Counted from the stretch's first letter, positions 51,038-59,510 are shown. The stretch: DNA of 64,000 nt from JANWXR01 sp964608265 (GCA_964608265.1 CAZSNP010000018.1:1-64000), one strand, 5' to 3'. Translations and numbers: made by a program. The notes: generated by a model from the sequence alone, not told the origin.

Positions 51038-54000
51038 ATGTCCAACACGACTCTCCTCCAGCAAACCCAAGCCTCGCTGGCCGCCTTACGCGAGTCGGCT
51101 GAGACGACTCACAACTCACAATTGCTGGATCATATTGCGCGGCTGGAAACTACGCTGGCCGCATTGCTTGCGACGGGCGGGGCTATTTCTGTCGGCGGTA
51201 TTACAGGTTCCACCGCCGTGGCCATTGGCCATGACATCAACATCATCGTCAATCAGGTGTTGCCGCCCGCGTTGCGCCAGCCGTGGGAGGCAGTGCAAAA
51301 AGCCTGGGGCGCGGCGCATCTGGATATTCGGGCGCTGATGGAGCGCGGCCAGGGCCAGCATGTCTTTCTCAGCTACAGCCGTTTCGATGCCGAGGTTGCC
51401 TTCACCATTCGCCGTACACTTGAGTCGGCCGGGCATAGCGTGTGGCAAGACTTGACTGCGATCAAAGGCGGCGATGAGTGGATCAAATCCATCGAGGTAG
51501 GGGTGGAGCGCTGTTACGCGCTGGTGACGGTGACCTCCGCCGCCGCCCGGCACAGCGAATGGATGCAGATCGAGTATCTGCATGCCAAGCGGCGCGGCAA
51601 GCTCATCCTTCCAATTTTGGTAGACGACAGCGAAATCCCAACTCTGCTGTTAGCCACGCACGTGATCCACGCGTATCCAGTGCTGGAACCCGGCTTGCAG
51701 CAATTGATACGAGCGCTGCCGGCGCCGCCTGCCATCCAGCCCGACGAACACATTGACCAGCGCGCGCTGGAGCTGCGCTACCTCGATAGCGTGCTGCTGG
51801 AACACAGCGTGTGGCAGGAGGTGTACACGCCGATGGCGGGCGTCGGCCAATTGCGTGCGCCGGAGAAGCCGAACGCGCCGGGCCGCGTGCGAATGAAGAC
51901 CGCACCCACCACGATTGACGTGGGCTATCTCGGGCAGAAGTTCGCGCTGCACCCGCACGATGAACAAGCCGAATTCGCGGAGCCGAAGCATTACGACGCA
52001 GATATCATCCCGGCGGTGGCCGAGATGCGGCGGCTGGTGATCCTGGGCGACCCCGGCGCAGGTAAAACCACCACGCTGTGGAAGCTCCTCTCCGATTATG
52101 CGCTGAAGGCGAAGGAAGACCCGCGCGCGCCGCTGCCGGTGCTGGTGCGTCTGGGCGCATGGGGCGACCATGATTGGCCGGCTGCCATGGCCAACGCGCT
52201 GGGGCCGCTGGCCGAGTTTTGCCCGGCGTTGCTGCGCGAGAGGCGGCTAGCCTTTTTGCTGGACGGCCTGAACGAATTGCCCGCCGCCCAGCGCGACTCG
52301 CATTTGAATGAGTTGCGGCGCTGGCTCGCCGATTGCCAGCGCGATGACCTGGTGGTGGCCGTGACCTGCCGCGAACTGGACTACACCGGCGCGCTGGATC
52401 TCGGTCTGCCCGGGCGTATGACCATCATGCCGTTGGATGTGCTCCGTATTCGGCGCTTTGTGAACGCCCACATTGACGAGCCGGGCAAGGGCGATGAACT
52501 GTTCTGGCAGTTGGCGGGCGGCGCCGACCTGCAAACCGTGTGGCGCAAGTGGCAAGGGGCCGGTGCCTCCTTCGAGTTGTTCTGGACAGCCGGCGACATT
52601 CCTCGTGAGAATCCGAATGTTCATAACCGCACATCAGGGCAGGATGATGAGTTGTGGCGAGACAATGTGCGTGACCGTAAGCGCAGTATGCTCGGCCTGG
52701 CCGCCAACCCGTACATGTTGTTTATGATGACGCAGGTCTTCACCGAGACCGGCGCTCTGCCGCGCAACCGGGGTCTGCTCTTCCAGACGTTTATTGATTA
52801 CCTGCTGGAGAAGCGCGAGCGGCTCACGCCCGCAGTGGCGACAGAACTAAAAACACGTTTGGCCGATTTGGCTTATGCGTTGCAAAAGGCAGGCGGTGGC
52901 ACCACCTTCTCCAGCGCGGAGGCGCTGAAGTATCTCGGCTTTAACGCCGAACAAGCGCTGTATCACGCCCGCAGCGCCAACCTGCTGAGCGGCGGAGACG
53001 AAGCGCGCTTTACGCATCAACTTTTGCAGGAATACTTCGCCGCCCATCATCTGCAATCGCTGATGGCGCGCACTCCCGCGACGGCGCTCTTCTCATCCAA
53101 AACATGGTGGGCGCCACAAGGCTGGGAAGAAACCTTGATTTTGCTGGCCGGCCTGTATAACGACGACTGCACGCCAGTGGTGGAGTGGCTCAAAGATGCT
53201 CAGCCGGAGGTAGCCGCGCGCTGCATCGCCGAGAGCGGCGCGCACTGCCCGGATAAGACTCTGGAAGCCATGCGCGCTCTGTGGACGCCCCGCCTGACCG
53301 ACCTGAAAAACGACCCCAAACCGGAGGCGCGCGCGGCGGTGGGCCGCGCCCTGGGCCGCCTGCGACTCAACGGCGACCCACTCGATAGCCGCACAGGCGT
53401 CTCCATACTCACCCCTCTCCCTACAGGGAGAGGGGCCGGGGGTGAGGGTGGGCTGAGGCTAAGGTTGCCCGATATTGACTGGGTGGAAATCCCAAGCGGG
53501 CCGTTCATTGACCAGGATGGCGAGATCCGCAGCGAGCCGACCTTCTATATCGCCCGCTACCCCATCACGTACGCCCAGTTCCAGACCTTTCTGGATGACC
53601 CGCAGGGCTTCTCGAATGGACGTTGGTGGGACGGGCTGGCGGCGGATGACGCGCACCGGCGTGCGCCGGGCGAGCAAGCTTTCAAGTTCGCCAACCACCC
53701 GCGCGAGCGCGTGTCATGGTACGACGCCGTGGCCTTTTGCCGCTGGCTGACGGCGCAAGCGCAACTCTGCCCGCAGTTGTTGCCGGAAGCGTTGCGAGCC
53801 AAAGGCCGTTGTGAAATCACCCTGCCGACCGAATGGCAGTGGGCGAAAGCGGCGCGCGGTCACTCGACCAGCAAGGCACGCGCGGGGCGCCAGGGCGAAT
53901 ATCCCTATGGCGACACCTTCGATGTGGCCAAGGCCAACACGAATGAAACACACATTGGACAAACCAATGCAGTCGGCATCTTCCCGCACGGGGCATCGCC

Positions 54001-54226
54001 CTACGGTGTGTTGGAGTTGAGCGGCAATGTGTGGGAGTGGTGTTTGAACGAATACGACCAGCCAGACAACATCGGGCTGAGCGGACACAGCGATCGGGTG
54101 GTGCGCGGCGGCTCGTGGGACGCCAATCAAGTCAACGCGCGCGTCGCCTCCCGCGGCAGGGACAACCCGGACCTCCGCGACAACGACCTCGGTTTTCGGG
54201 TGGGATGTCGTCATCCTTCTCTGTGA
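51038..54226 (+). CDS. TIR-NACHT-FGE conflict protein, DGR target 1
   Basis: This 1062 aa protein has, in order: an N-terminal helix; a GITGSTAVAIGHDINII strand motif (residues 54-70) also found in the second target; a TIR domain (107-225; VFLSYSRFDAE, catalytic-type Glu179 in SEWMQIEYLHA); a NACHT NTPase (Walker A GDPGAGKT 337-344, Walker B LAFLLDGLNELP, Asp about 409); a helical repeat region; a REP-encoded linker; and an FGE-sulfatase/C-type-lectin domain (about 816-1062). VR1 encodes residues about 1018-1057. TIR domains of this kind can consume NAD+; NACHT proteins act as ligand-triggered switches. The hypervariable C-terminus would be the sensor. Start follows a -10 box by 10 bases. Confidence 0.9.
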   Translation: MSNTTLLQQTQASLAALRESAETTHNSQLLDHIARLETTLAALLATGGAISVGGITGSTAVAIGHDINIIVNQVLPPALRQPWEAVQKAWGAAHLDIRALMERGQGQHVFLSYSRFDAEVAFTIRRTLESAGHSVWQDLTAIKGGDEWIKSIEVGVERCYALVTVTSAAARHSEWMQIEYLHAKRRGKLILPILVDDSEIPTLLLATHVIHAYPVLEPGLQQLIRALPAPPAIQPDEHIDQRALELRYLDSVLLEHSVWQEVYTPMAGVGQLRAPEKPNAPGRVRMKTAPTTIDVGYLGQKFALHPHDEQAEFAEPKHYDADIIPAVAEMRRLVILGDPGAGKTTTLWKLLSDYALKAKEDPRAPLPVLVRLGAWGDHDWPAAMANALGPLAEFCPALLRERRLAFLLDGLNELPAAQRDSHLNELRRWLADCQRDDLVVAVTCRELDYTGALDLGLPGRMTIMPLDVLRIRRFVNAHIDEPGKGDELFWQLAGGADLQTVWRKWQGAGASFELFWTAGDIPRENPNVHNRTSGQDDELWRDNVRDRKRSMLGLAANPYMLFMMTQVFTETGALPRNRGLLFQTFIDYLLEKRERLTPAVATELKTRLADLAYALQKAGGGTTFSSAEALKYLGFNAEQALYHARSANLLSGGDEARFTHQLLQEYFAAHHLQSLMARTPATALFSSKTWWAPQGWEETLILLAGLYNDDCTPVVEWLKDAQPEVAARCIAESGAHCPDKTLEAMRALWTPRLTDLKNDPKPEARAAVGRALGRLRLNGDPLDSRTGVSILTPLPTGRGAGGEGGLRLRLPDIDWVEIPSGPFIDQDGEIRSEPTFYIARYPITYAQFQTFLDDPQGFSNGRWWDGLAADDAHRRAPGEQAFKFANHPRERVSWYDAVAFCRWLTAQAQLCPQLLPEALRAKGRCEITLPTEWQWAKAARGHSTSKARAGRQGEYPYGDTFDVAKANTNETHIGQTNAVGIFPHGASPYGVLELSGNVWEWCLNEYDQPDNIGLSGHSDRVVRGGSWDANQVNARVASRGRDNPDLRDNDLGFRVGCRHPSL
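53412..53435 (+). repeat. REP-like palindrome inside the TIR-NACHT gene
   Basis: A 10-bp perfect stem CCCCTCTCCC (53412-53421) with its complement (53426-53435), followed by CCGGGGGTGAGGG. It belongs to the family seen at 10163-10250 and 24584-24658, and here is translated as LTPLPTGRGAGGEGG between the NACHT/helical part and the FGE domain without breaking the frame. Confidence 0.88.
54091..54210 (+). repeat. DGR variable repeat VR1
   Basis: These 120 bp align without gaps to the template repeat at 54367-54486. There are 14 substitutions and each falls on a template A (changed to G, C or T). The first 28 and last 20 bp are identical. VR1 encodes the last variable part of the FGE domain, from DRVVRGGSW to GFRVGC. 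Confidence 0.95.
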
Positions 54227-54303
54227 CTCACTGAGCACTGACTCACTGAACACTGAATCGCTGGCCCACTGCCCACTGAATCCGCCCGAGCGAAGCGAGG
54301 GCG
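54211..54303 (+). repeat. Conserved VR1 3' flank with tandem 15-mers and hairpin (IMH-like)
   Basis: Just beyond VR1 the stop codon is followed by tandem 15-nt units GACTCACTGAGCACT (54225-54239) and GACTCACTGAACACT (54240-54254), then related units, then a hairpin CGCCC-GA-GC-GAA-GC-GA-GGGCG (54283-54303) with tandem G-A mismatches. About 94 of 96 positions are shared with the flank of VR2 (56194-56286 reversed). In known DGRs a short 3' sequence and hairpin direct where cDNA is inserted. Confidence 0.82.
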
Positions 54304-54313
54304 CGCGATTTTT

Positions 54314-54319
54314 GGTATG
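54314..54319 (+). promoter_or_regulatory. -10 box for the DGR template RNA
   Basis: TATGAT at 54314-54319 follows the VR1 flank and precedes the template by about 45 nt. It would start an RNA near 54327 that carries the template and the 3' region. No good -35 is visible. Confidence 0.5.
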
Positions 54320-54366
54320 ATAGTGGGTGCAGGCTCGGCGAATGAGCCTGTGGGGCGGCCCGGCAA

Positions 54367-54486
54367 CGATCGGGTGGTGCGCGGCGGCTCGTGGAACAAC
54401 AATCAAGACAACGCGCGCGTCGCCTACCGCAACAGGAACAACCCGGACAACCGCAACAACAACAACGGTTTTCGGGTGGGATGTCG
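54367..54486 (+). repeat. DGR template repeat TR
   Basis: This 120-bp non-coding copy of the VR sequence is rich in AAC triplets (for example AACCGCAACAACAACAACGG near 54450-54470) and lies between VR1 and avd. It matches VR1 and VR2 along its length apart from template adenines (and one T in VR2). It is not preceded by the FGE reading frame, so it is the donor. The TR is on the same strand as the RT. Confidence 0.95.
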
Positions 54487-54746
54487 CCCTACTTCTCGCG
54501 CAAGCACGTCCTCTTTCCCACGGCGGCGGGGCACTGGCTCCGTCTGCGAGTCGCCGCTGTTTTATCACAGGCCGGCGGCTTCCGGCATGGTGGGCGTCTA
54601 CGGATGCCCGCCCGAGGCGGAAGGTACAGAGAAGGCGCGGGCCGGTCCCGTCCGCACGCTGGCACAGCGTCGGGCGTCTACTGAAACCGGACGTGGCTTG
54701 GCGGTTACTCAGCCGCCTGCCACGTCCAATTCGTTAGGCCGCCGGT
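54487..54746 (+). ncRNA. 3' part of the DGR template RNA with stable hairpin
   Basis: The stretch between TR and avd holds no convincing gene. It contains several GC-rich foldable segments and a strong stem-loop at 54689-54727 (GGACGTGGC with GCCACGTCC, inner GGCGG with CCGCC). In studied DGRs the template RNA extends past TR toward RT and its structure is needed for priming cDNA synthesis, so this is the likely counterpart. Confidence 0.6.
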
Positions 54747-55094
54747 TCAACTGCCGCGCGTCTGTTTGAGCCAGCCGCCCAGCAAACGGCCTAACTCTGC
54801 CACCAGCACGCTCACGTGGCGGTACTGTCCGTCGTTCAACCAATGCCAGTGATGGGCCAGCCGCAAATATAGCCGCAGGGTGTTCAGGCGCGCATCCGCA
54901 GCCCGGAGCCGTGCCAGGCGCGCTTCGCTACGCTCGCTCTGAGCCGCGAATACCGTTTCCTGAAAATCCATCGCCGCGTCCAGCAGGCGCTGCGTCACTG
55001 TGGCCCGATAGACGCGGGGGAACCCCTCCGCTTTGGGCAACAACCACGCCAACAGATCGAACGTGCGGGTGAGAATGACCATATCGTCTGCCAT
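54747..55094 (-). CDS. avd: DGR accessory variability determinant (Avd)
   Basis: The 115 aa protein is a four-helix bundle of the Avd/23S-IVP type: DLLAWLLPKAEGFPRVYRAT, AMDFQETVFAAQ, RLYLRLAHHWHWLNDGQYRH and VAELGRLLGGWLKQTRGS, the last being the family C-terminal signature. Avd forms a basic barrel that binds RT and template RNA. It is on the minus strand, opposite to TR and RT, and its ATG directly abuts the RT ATG (CATATG at 55092-55097). GAGG on the minus strand lies close to its start, inside the RT gene. Confidence 0.9.
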   Translation of the reverse strand: MADDMVILTRTFDLLAWLLPKAEGFPRVYRATVTQRLLDAAMDFQETVFAAQSERSEARLARLRAADARLNTLRLYLRLAHHWHWLNDGQYRHVSVLVAELGRLLGGWLKQTRGS

Positions 55095-56150
55095 ATGACC
55101 TCGCCTCTCTTTGCCTCGATTACGGCGTGGGAAAACCTGCTCAGCGCTTACCGCAAAGCGGCGCGCCGCAAGCGGGGCAAGGCCTCCACCGCGCTTTTTG
55201 AACATCAACTCGCCGATCGCTTGTTGGCCCTGCACCAGGATTTGATCACGTACGCCTACCGGCCCGGCCGCTACGTGCATTTTGTCATCCATGACCCCAA
55301 ACTGCGCAAGATCAGCGCCGCACCTTTTCGCGACCGAGTAGTACACCACGCGCTGTGCAACCTCATCGAGCCGCTGTTCGAGCGCAGTTTCATCTTCGAC
55401 AGCTATGCCAACCGCATAGGCAAGGGTACCCACCGCGCCGTAGACCGCCTGCAACAGTTCGCGCGCCGCTATCGCTTCGTCCTGCGTTGTGATGTGGTGC
55501 AGTTTTTTCCGAGCCTCGATCTGACCTTGCTCGCTGCCGAGCTGAAGCGCCATCTCCGCGACGAGGACACGTTGTGGTTGTGCGACCGGATCATGAGCAG
55601 CGGGGCGGGCGTGCTCGCCGGCGAGTACGACATGGTCTATTTCCCCGGCGATGACTTATTCACCGTGGATCGCCCGCGCGGACTACCGATTGGCAACCTC
55701 ACGAGCCAGTTTTGGGCCAACTGTTACTTGAACCCGTTTGATCATTTCGTGAAGCGCGAGTTGAGGTGCCCGGCCTATTTGCGCTACGTGGATGACTTCG
55801 CGCTATTTTCCAATGACAAGGCCGAGCTATGGGCCTGGAAGCGGGCGCTGGTGGAGCGGCTCGGCGCGCTGCGTCTGACAATCCACGCGGACGCCGCGCA
55901 AGCAGCGCCGGTGGAGTTCGGAATCCCGTGGCTGGGCTTTGTCGTGTATCCCACCTACCGGCGGGTGAAGGCGCGCAATGTGGTGAAGTTCTCACGGCGT
56001 CTCCAGGCGCGCTGGTCCGATTACGTGGCCGGCGCGATCACCTTTGCCGAGTTCGATGCCTCGGTGCAGGGCTGGATCAATCATGTGCGTTACGCCGATA
56101 CCTGGGGCCTGCGCGAGCATGTGCTCGGCCAGCCGTTGCGGCGTGATTAG
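55095..56150 (+). CDS. DGR reverse transcriptase
   Basis: The 351 aa RT has the retron/DGR-type start LFASITAWENLLSAYRKAAR, RKISAAPFRDRVVHHALCNL, DVVQFFPSLDL (first catalytic Asp), the DGR-typical GLPIGNLTSQFWANCYLNPF, and YVDDFALF (catalytic DD). The C-terminal thumb ends with QGWINHVRYADTWGLREHVL. The IGNLTSQ motif is linked to low fidelity at adenines. It lies beside avd and TR and between the two VR genes. It lacks an obvious RBS, since the upstream bases belong to avd. Confidence 0.96.
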   Translation: MTSPLFASITAWENLLSAYRKAARRKRGKASTALFEHQLADRLLALHQDLITYAYRPGRYVHFVIHDPKLRKISAAPFRDRVVHHALCNLIEPLFERSFIFDSYANRIGKGTHRAVDRLQQFARRYRFVLRCDVVQFFPSLDLTLLAAELKRHLRDEDTLWLCDRIMSSGAGVLAGEYDMVYFPGDDLFTVDRPRGLPIGNLTSQFWANCYLNPFDHFVKRELRCPAYLRYVDDFALFSNDKAELWAWKRALVERLGALRLTIHADAAQAAPVEFGIPWLGFVVYPTYRRVKARNVVKFSRRLQARWSDYVAGAITFAEFDASVQGWINHVRYADTWGLREHVLGQPLRRD

Positions 56151-56193
56151 GCGAGCCACCCAAACGCGAAAAAAAATCGCCGCGCTGCGCGCG

Positions 56194-56286
56194 CGCCCTC
56201 GCTTCGCTCGGGCGGATTCAGTGGTCAGTGGGCCAGCGATTCAGTGTTCAGTGAGTCAGTGCTCAGTGAGTCACAGAGAAGGAGGA
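56194..56286 (-). repeat. Conserved VR2 3' flank (IMH-like copy)
   Basis: On the minus strand this follows VR2 and repeats the VR1 flank: TCTCTGTGACTCACTGAGCA onward, tandem 15-mers and the same hairpin (56194-56214). Near identity well past both stop codons shows that selection or gene conversion keeps it, as expected for a homing signal. Confidence 0.82.
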
Positions 56287-56406
56287 CGACATCCCACCCG
56301 AAAACCGTTGTTGAAGTAGCGGAAGTCCGGGGAGTCCCTGCCGCGGCAGGCGACGCGCGCGAAGACTTGAACGTTGAACCACGCGCCGCCGCGCACCACC
56401 CGAGCG
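56287..56406 (-). repeat. DGR variable repeat VR2
   Basis: Aligned to TR over 120 bp it differs at 20 positions: 19 are template A and one is T to G near the 5' edge. The last 20 bp are identical. It encodes RVVRGGAWFNVQVFARVACR and continues to GFRVGC at the C-terminus of the second FGE domain. Confidence 0.95.
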
Positions 56407-56759
56407 CTTTGTCCGCTCAGCCCGATGTTGTCCGGCTGGTTGAATTCGTTCAAACACCACTCCCACACATTGCCGCTCAGATCCAAAGCGCCGCAAGTTG
56501 CTGAGCCAGCTGGGTACACGCCTACGGCTGTAGTACGGGCGAGGCCGCTTTCGCTGGTGTTGGCTTTGGCCGCGTCCCCCGTTGCTCCCCAGGGATATTC
56601 AAATCCCTGGCCTCTACCTGTGGCTGCCCACTGCCACTCCCACTCGGTCAGCAGTCGCAGGCCGGGGTACGCGCCGAGCGTTTTCAAATTCAGGTCGGCG
56701 GGGATGTCCGGCCAGCCCAGCCACGCGTTCAGCCAGCGGCAGAAAGCAATGGCGTCATA

Positions 56760-56762
56760 CTA
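56760..56762 (-). other. In-frame amber codon replacing a conserved Trp
   Basis: Minus-strand codons read GTT-TCC-TAG-TAT-GAC, against GTG-TCA-TGG-TAC-GAC in target 1. One G-to-A change separates the NTPase from its hypervariable sensor half. This site lies 354 bp upstream of VR2, outside the region copied by the DGR. Confidence 0.92.
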
Positions 56763-59510
56763 GGAAACATTCTCACGCGGGTGGTTGCCAAACTTGAAGG
56801 TCTGTTCGCCCGGCGCGCGTTTGTGGTCGGCGGCGGCGGCCAGGCCCTTCCGCCAGCGCGGGTTAGCGAAACCATCCGGCGCATCTATGAACGCCTGGAA
56901 CTGCAGATAGGTGACGGGGTGCTTGGCGATGTAGAAGGGTTGAACGACGAATGCCCTGCCTGCAAGGCTGATTTCCCCACCCTCCACCTTCAGCCAGACG
57001 ATATCCGGCAGGCCCACGTGCTCGGGTTTGTCACCCCACAGCCGTACCTCGTTTGGGCGCAGCTCGGCGGCGGTGTACGGCCCGGCCTCGCGCGGGCGCA
57101 ATGGCGCGCTGACGTGCATCAGACCCACGCCCGGCCGCCGGTCACCCAGCGCGTCAAGGCGTTCACCAATCACCGAGCGGCGGCGATGGGCAGTGGCCGG
57201 GTTGTCAATCTCGTCCATCAGCCGGTCAAACTCCAGGCGGATGAACTCCTTCTCAATGTCATTCAACTCCGGCTCCAGCCGCTCTTGCATCTGGTACACG
57301 GGCTGGAGGCGCTCATCCGGCCACAGGTAGGCGGGCCGGCGGCGGTGGTTCGCCCACACGGCGGCGGCGGCCCGCACCTGCCGCAGCAGAATCAGATCAG
57401 CCTGCGCTGCCTCAATCCACGTCTCCAAACGCCGCCAACTGCGGAAGAGCGCTTCGTGCGCCACTTCTACCAATGCTTCGTTGTTGGCGCTTCTCGACGT
57501 GACCAACAGGCGCGCGTCCACCAACGCCTGCGTCAATTGGGTGCCGGCCTCGTCGGCTCGCACGCGAACTTGCAGGGCACGCTTGCGAGTGGCCTGGCCG
57601 CTTTCATCCACCTCCACCAGCTCGCGGAACACACGCGGCAGGGCGGCCTGCACCGCGGCGTCCAAACCATCAAACGTCGCCTGCGCCCGCGCGCCAATCG
57701 CGCCCTGCACGCCGCCAAAAGCGTTGTACGCCGCCCAGGTCAAGTCGCTCTGCCCGGCGGATGCCTGATGGAGTTGGTCGAGCGCATAGGCCAGCAAAGC
57801 CAGTGCGCCGGGGTCGTCGCCGGTATCGGTCACGATTTGCCGCGCCAGCCCCCCAGCTTCAAACTGCAGACCGGCCACTCGTACCGGGCCGGTCAGCATC
57901 TCGTGCAGTTCCAGCGGTGCGGGCGCGCTCAGGGTGAAGGTAGCGTTGTGGCGGTTGATGAGCCGCGACAACGTCGGTGATTTTACGCAGTAGTGATAGA
58001 AATCGTCCCGCAGGGTGGCAAGCAGAACCACGCGCGGTGATTGCGCGGCCTCCTCCAGCGCGGCGCAGAAATCCTGGCGCAAGGCTTCATCCGTCACGCG
58101 CGTGAACGTCTCTTCAAACTGGTCAATGAACAAAACGACCCGCTGCCAATCGGGGGTGTGAGCCAGGTGTTCTTCCAAGGCAGCGCGCAACCCGACGGGG
58201 CCGGTGCGCAGGCGGCGGCCGAGGTCGCGCATCGGCAACCGCAATGGGTCAGCCAACAGCGCGCCGGTCAGCGCATCGAAGGGGTCACCCTTGCCCCAGG
58301 CATCAGGGGTAAAGGCGATGACAGGCCAGCGCTCGCTGCCGGGCAAGGCACCCTCGCGCAGGCGCGGCACCACGCCCGCGCCCACCAGCGACGACTTGCC
58401 CGAACCGGACGCGCCGACCACTGCGATGAAGCGGCAAGTTGGTTCGGCGAGGCGTTTGAGCAGTTGATCGGTCTCTGCGCCGCGCCCAAAGAACACCGGC
58501 GCATCGTCCGGGCCAAGGGCGCGCAAGCCGGGGAACGGCGATTTGTCTTTCGGCCAGGTCACGGCGGCCACCACCGACGCAGAAGTGGCGGCGGGCTCAG
58601 GTCTGGCCGCCGGGCGTTTGAACTCAATCAACTCCGCGATGACTTTGCGAAGGTGTTGCTCAAAAAGGTCGCCGAATTGCGAGGGCGACTCAAAGACGTT
58701 ATACGCCAGCCGGACGGAGCCGTCGGCGTTGTTGAAGCCGGCGAAGAAATCCTGCACCGCCTTGCGTTGATTTGCCTTGTCTTGAAAATCAGGCGCATCG
58801 GGGTCGAGCAGTATCTTCTCCATGCGTCGATATACCATCACCCGAGGCAGGCGTGTATCCTCGAAGGAGCTGAGCGCCTCGTCCAACTCCCACTCCGTGC
58901 CGGAGCGATACTGGCCGCCGCCGGGTTTGGGATAGCGGCTGGCATCCAGCGGCGTGCCCATGCGTGACCAGAACAGCGCCACGAAGATGTCGCACTCCGA
59001 GGGGCGCGGCAGGCCTTGGGCGATGGCGCTCTGCGGGTCAATGCCGGCCAGCAGGGGCGTGGCGTCGTCGGGTTTATCCCAGGCCACCGCCTCCAAAGTG
59101 AGTTTCGCTTTGTATAGCGGGTCGGTTTGCAGTTTGGCAATCGCCTTCAATGCCAGGCGGCGCTCATCCTTTACATCGCTGGGCGAAGCCAGAAAAACGC
59201 GCAGCCGGTGCCCAGCGACGGCCAGCGTCTCAGCCGCGCGCTGGCTGAGCGTATCCGCCAGCGTCATCAGCCGGTTGAGCAAGTCGGTGGGTAGGTTGGT
59301 GGTTTGATGGACGAGGATCTGGATGTCGCTGCCAATGGCCACCGCCGTGGAACCGGTGATGTTGCCCACGTTGATGCGACCGCTGGCGCTCGACAGCGCA
59401 GCCTCCAACTTCCGGACGCTGGCGTGCAGCGCGGGATCGCTGTTGCGCGCGGCGTGGGTGCGCAGGTCGGTCAGAAGGGGGGCGATCGAGGTGTCAGTCT
59501 CCGGGATCAT

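Larger units (their letters stand above)
56271..59510 (-). pseudogene. DUF4062-nSTAND1-FGE conflict protein, DGR target 2, interrupted by in-frame TAG
   Basis: One reading frame of 1079 codons has an amber codon at codon 917 (56760-56762). Before it: a NITGSTAVAIGSDIQI strand motif as in target 1, a DUF4062 domain (LRVFLASPSDVKDERRLALK, about 100-300), an nSTAND1 NTPase (Walker A GASGSGKSS near 366, Walker B VVLFIDQFEETFTRV), a winged-helix region and the first half of an FGE domain. After it: YDAIAFCRWLNAWLGWPDIP onward, ending with VR2. The paralogue reads SWYDAVAFCRW where this has S-stop-YDAIAFCRW, so TGG became TAG. It may be a recent knockout, readthrough-controlled, or a sequence error. 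Both halves remain protein-like with no other damage. Confidence 0.88.

Noticed and set aside
54211..54260. Tandem 15-mers considered as an iteron-type origin
   Set aside because: Only two exact units, placed directly after a VR and repeated with VR2; a DGR homing signal explains them better.
54391..54769. Open frames across the template repeat
   Set aside because: They exist because TR copies coding DNA; no start or RBS and the template role is well supported.
56760..56762. TAG read as pyrrolysine or a recoded amino acid
   Set aside because: No pyl genes or recoding element visible and the paralogue has Trp; a point mutation is simpler.
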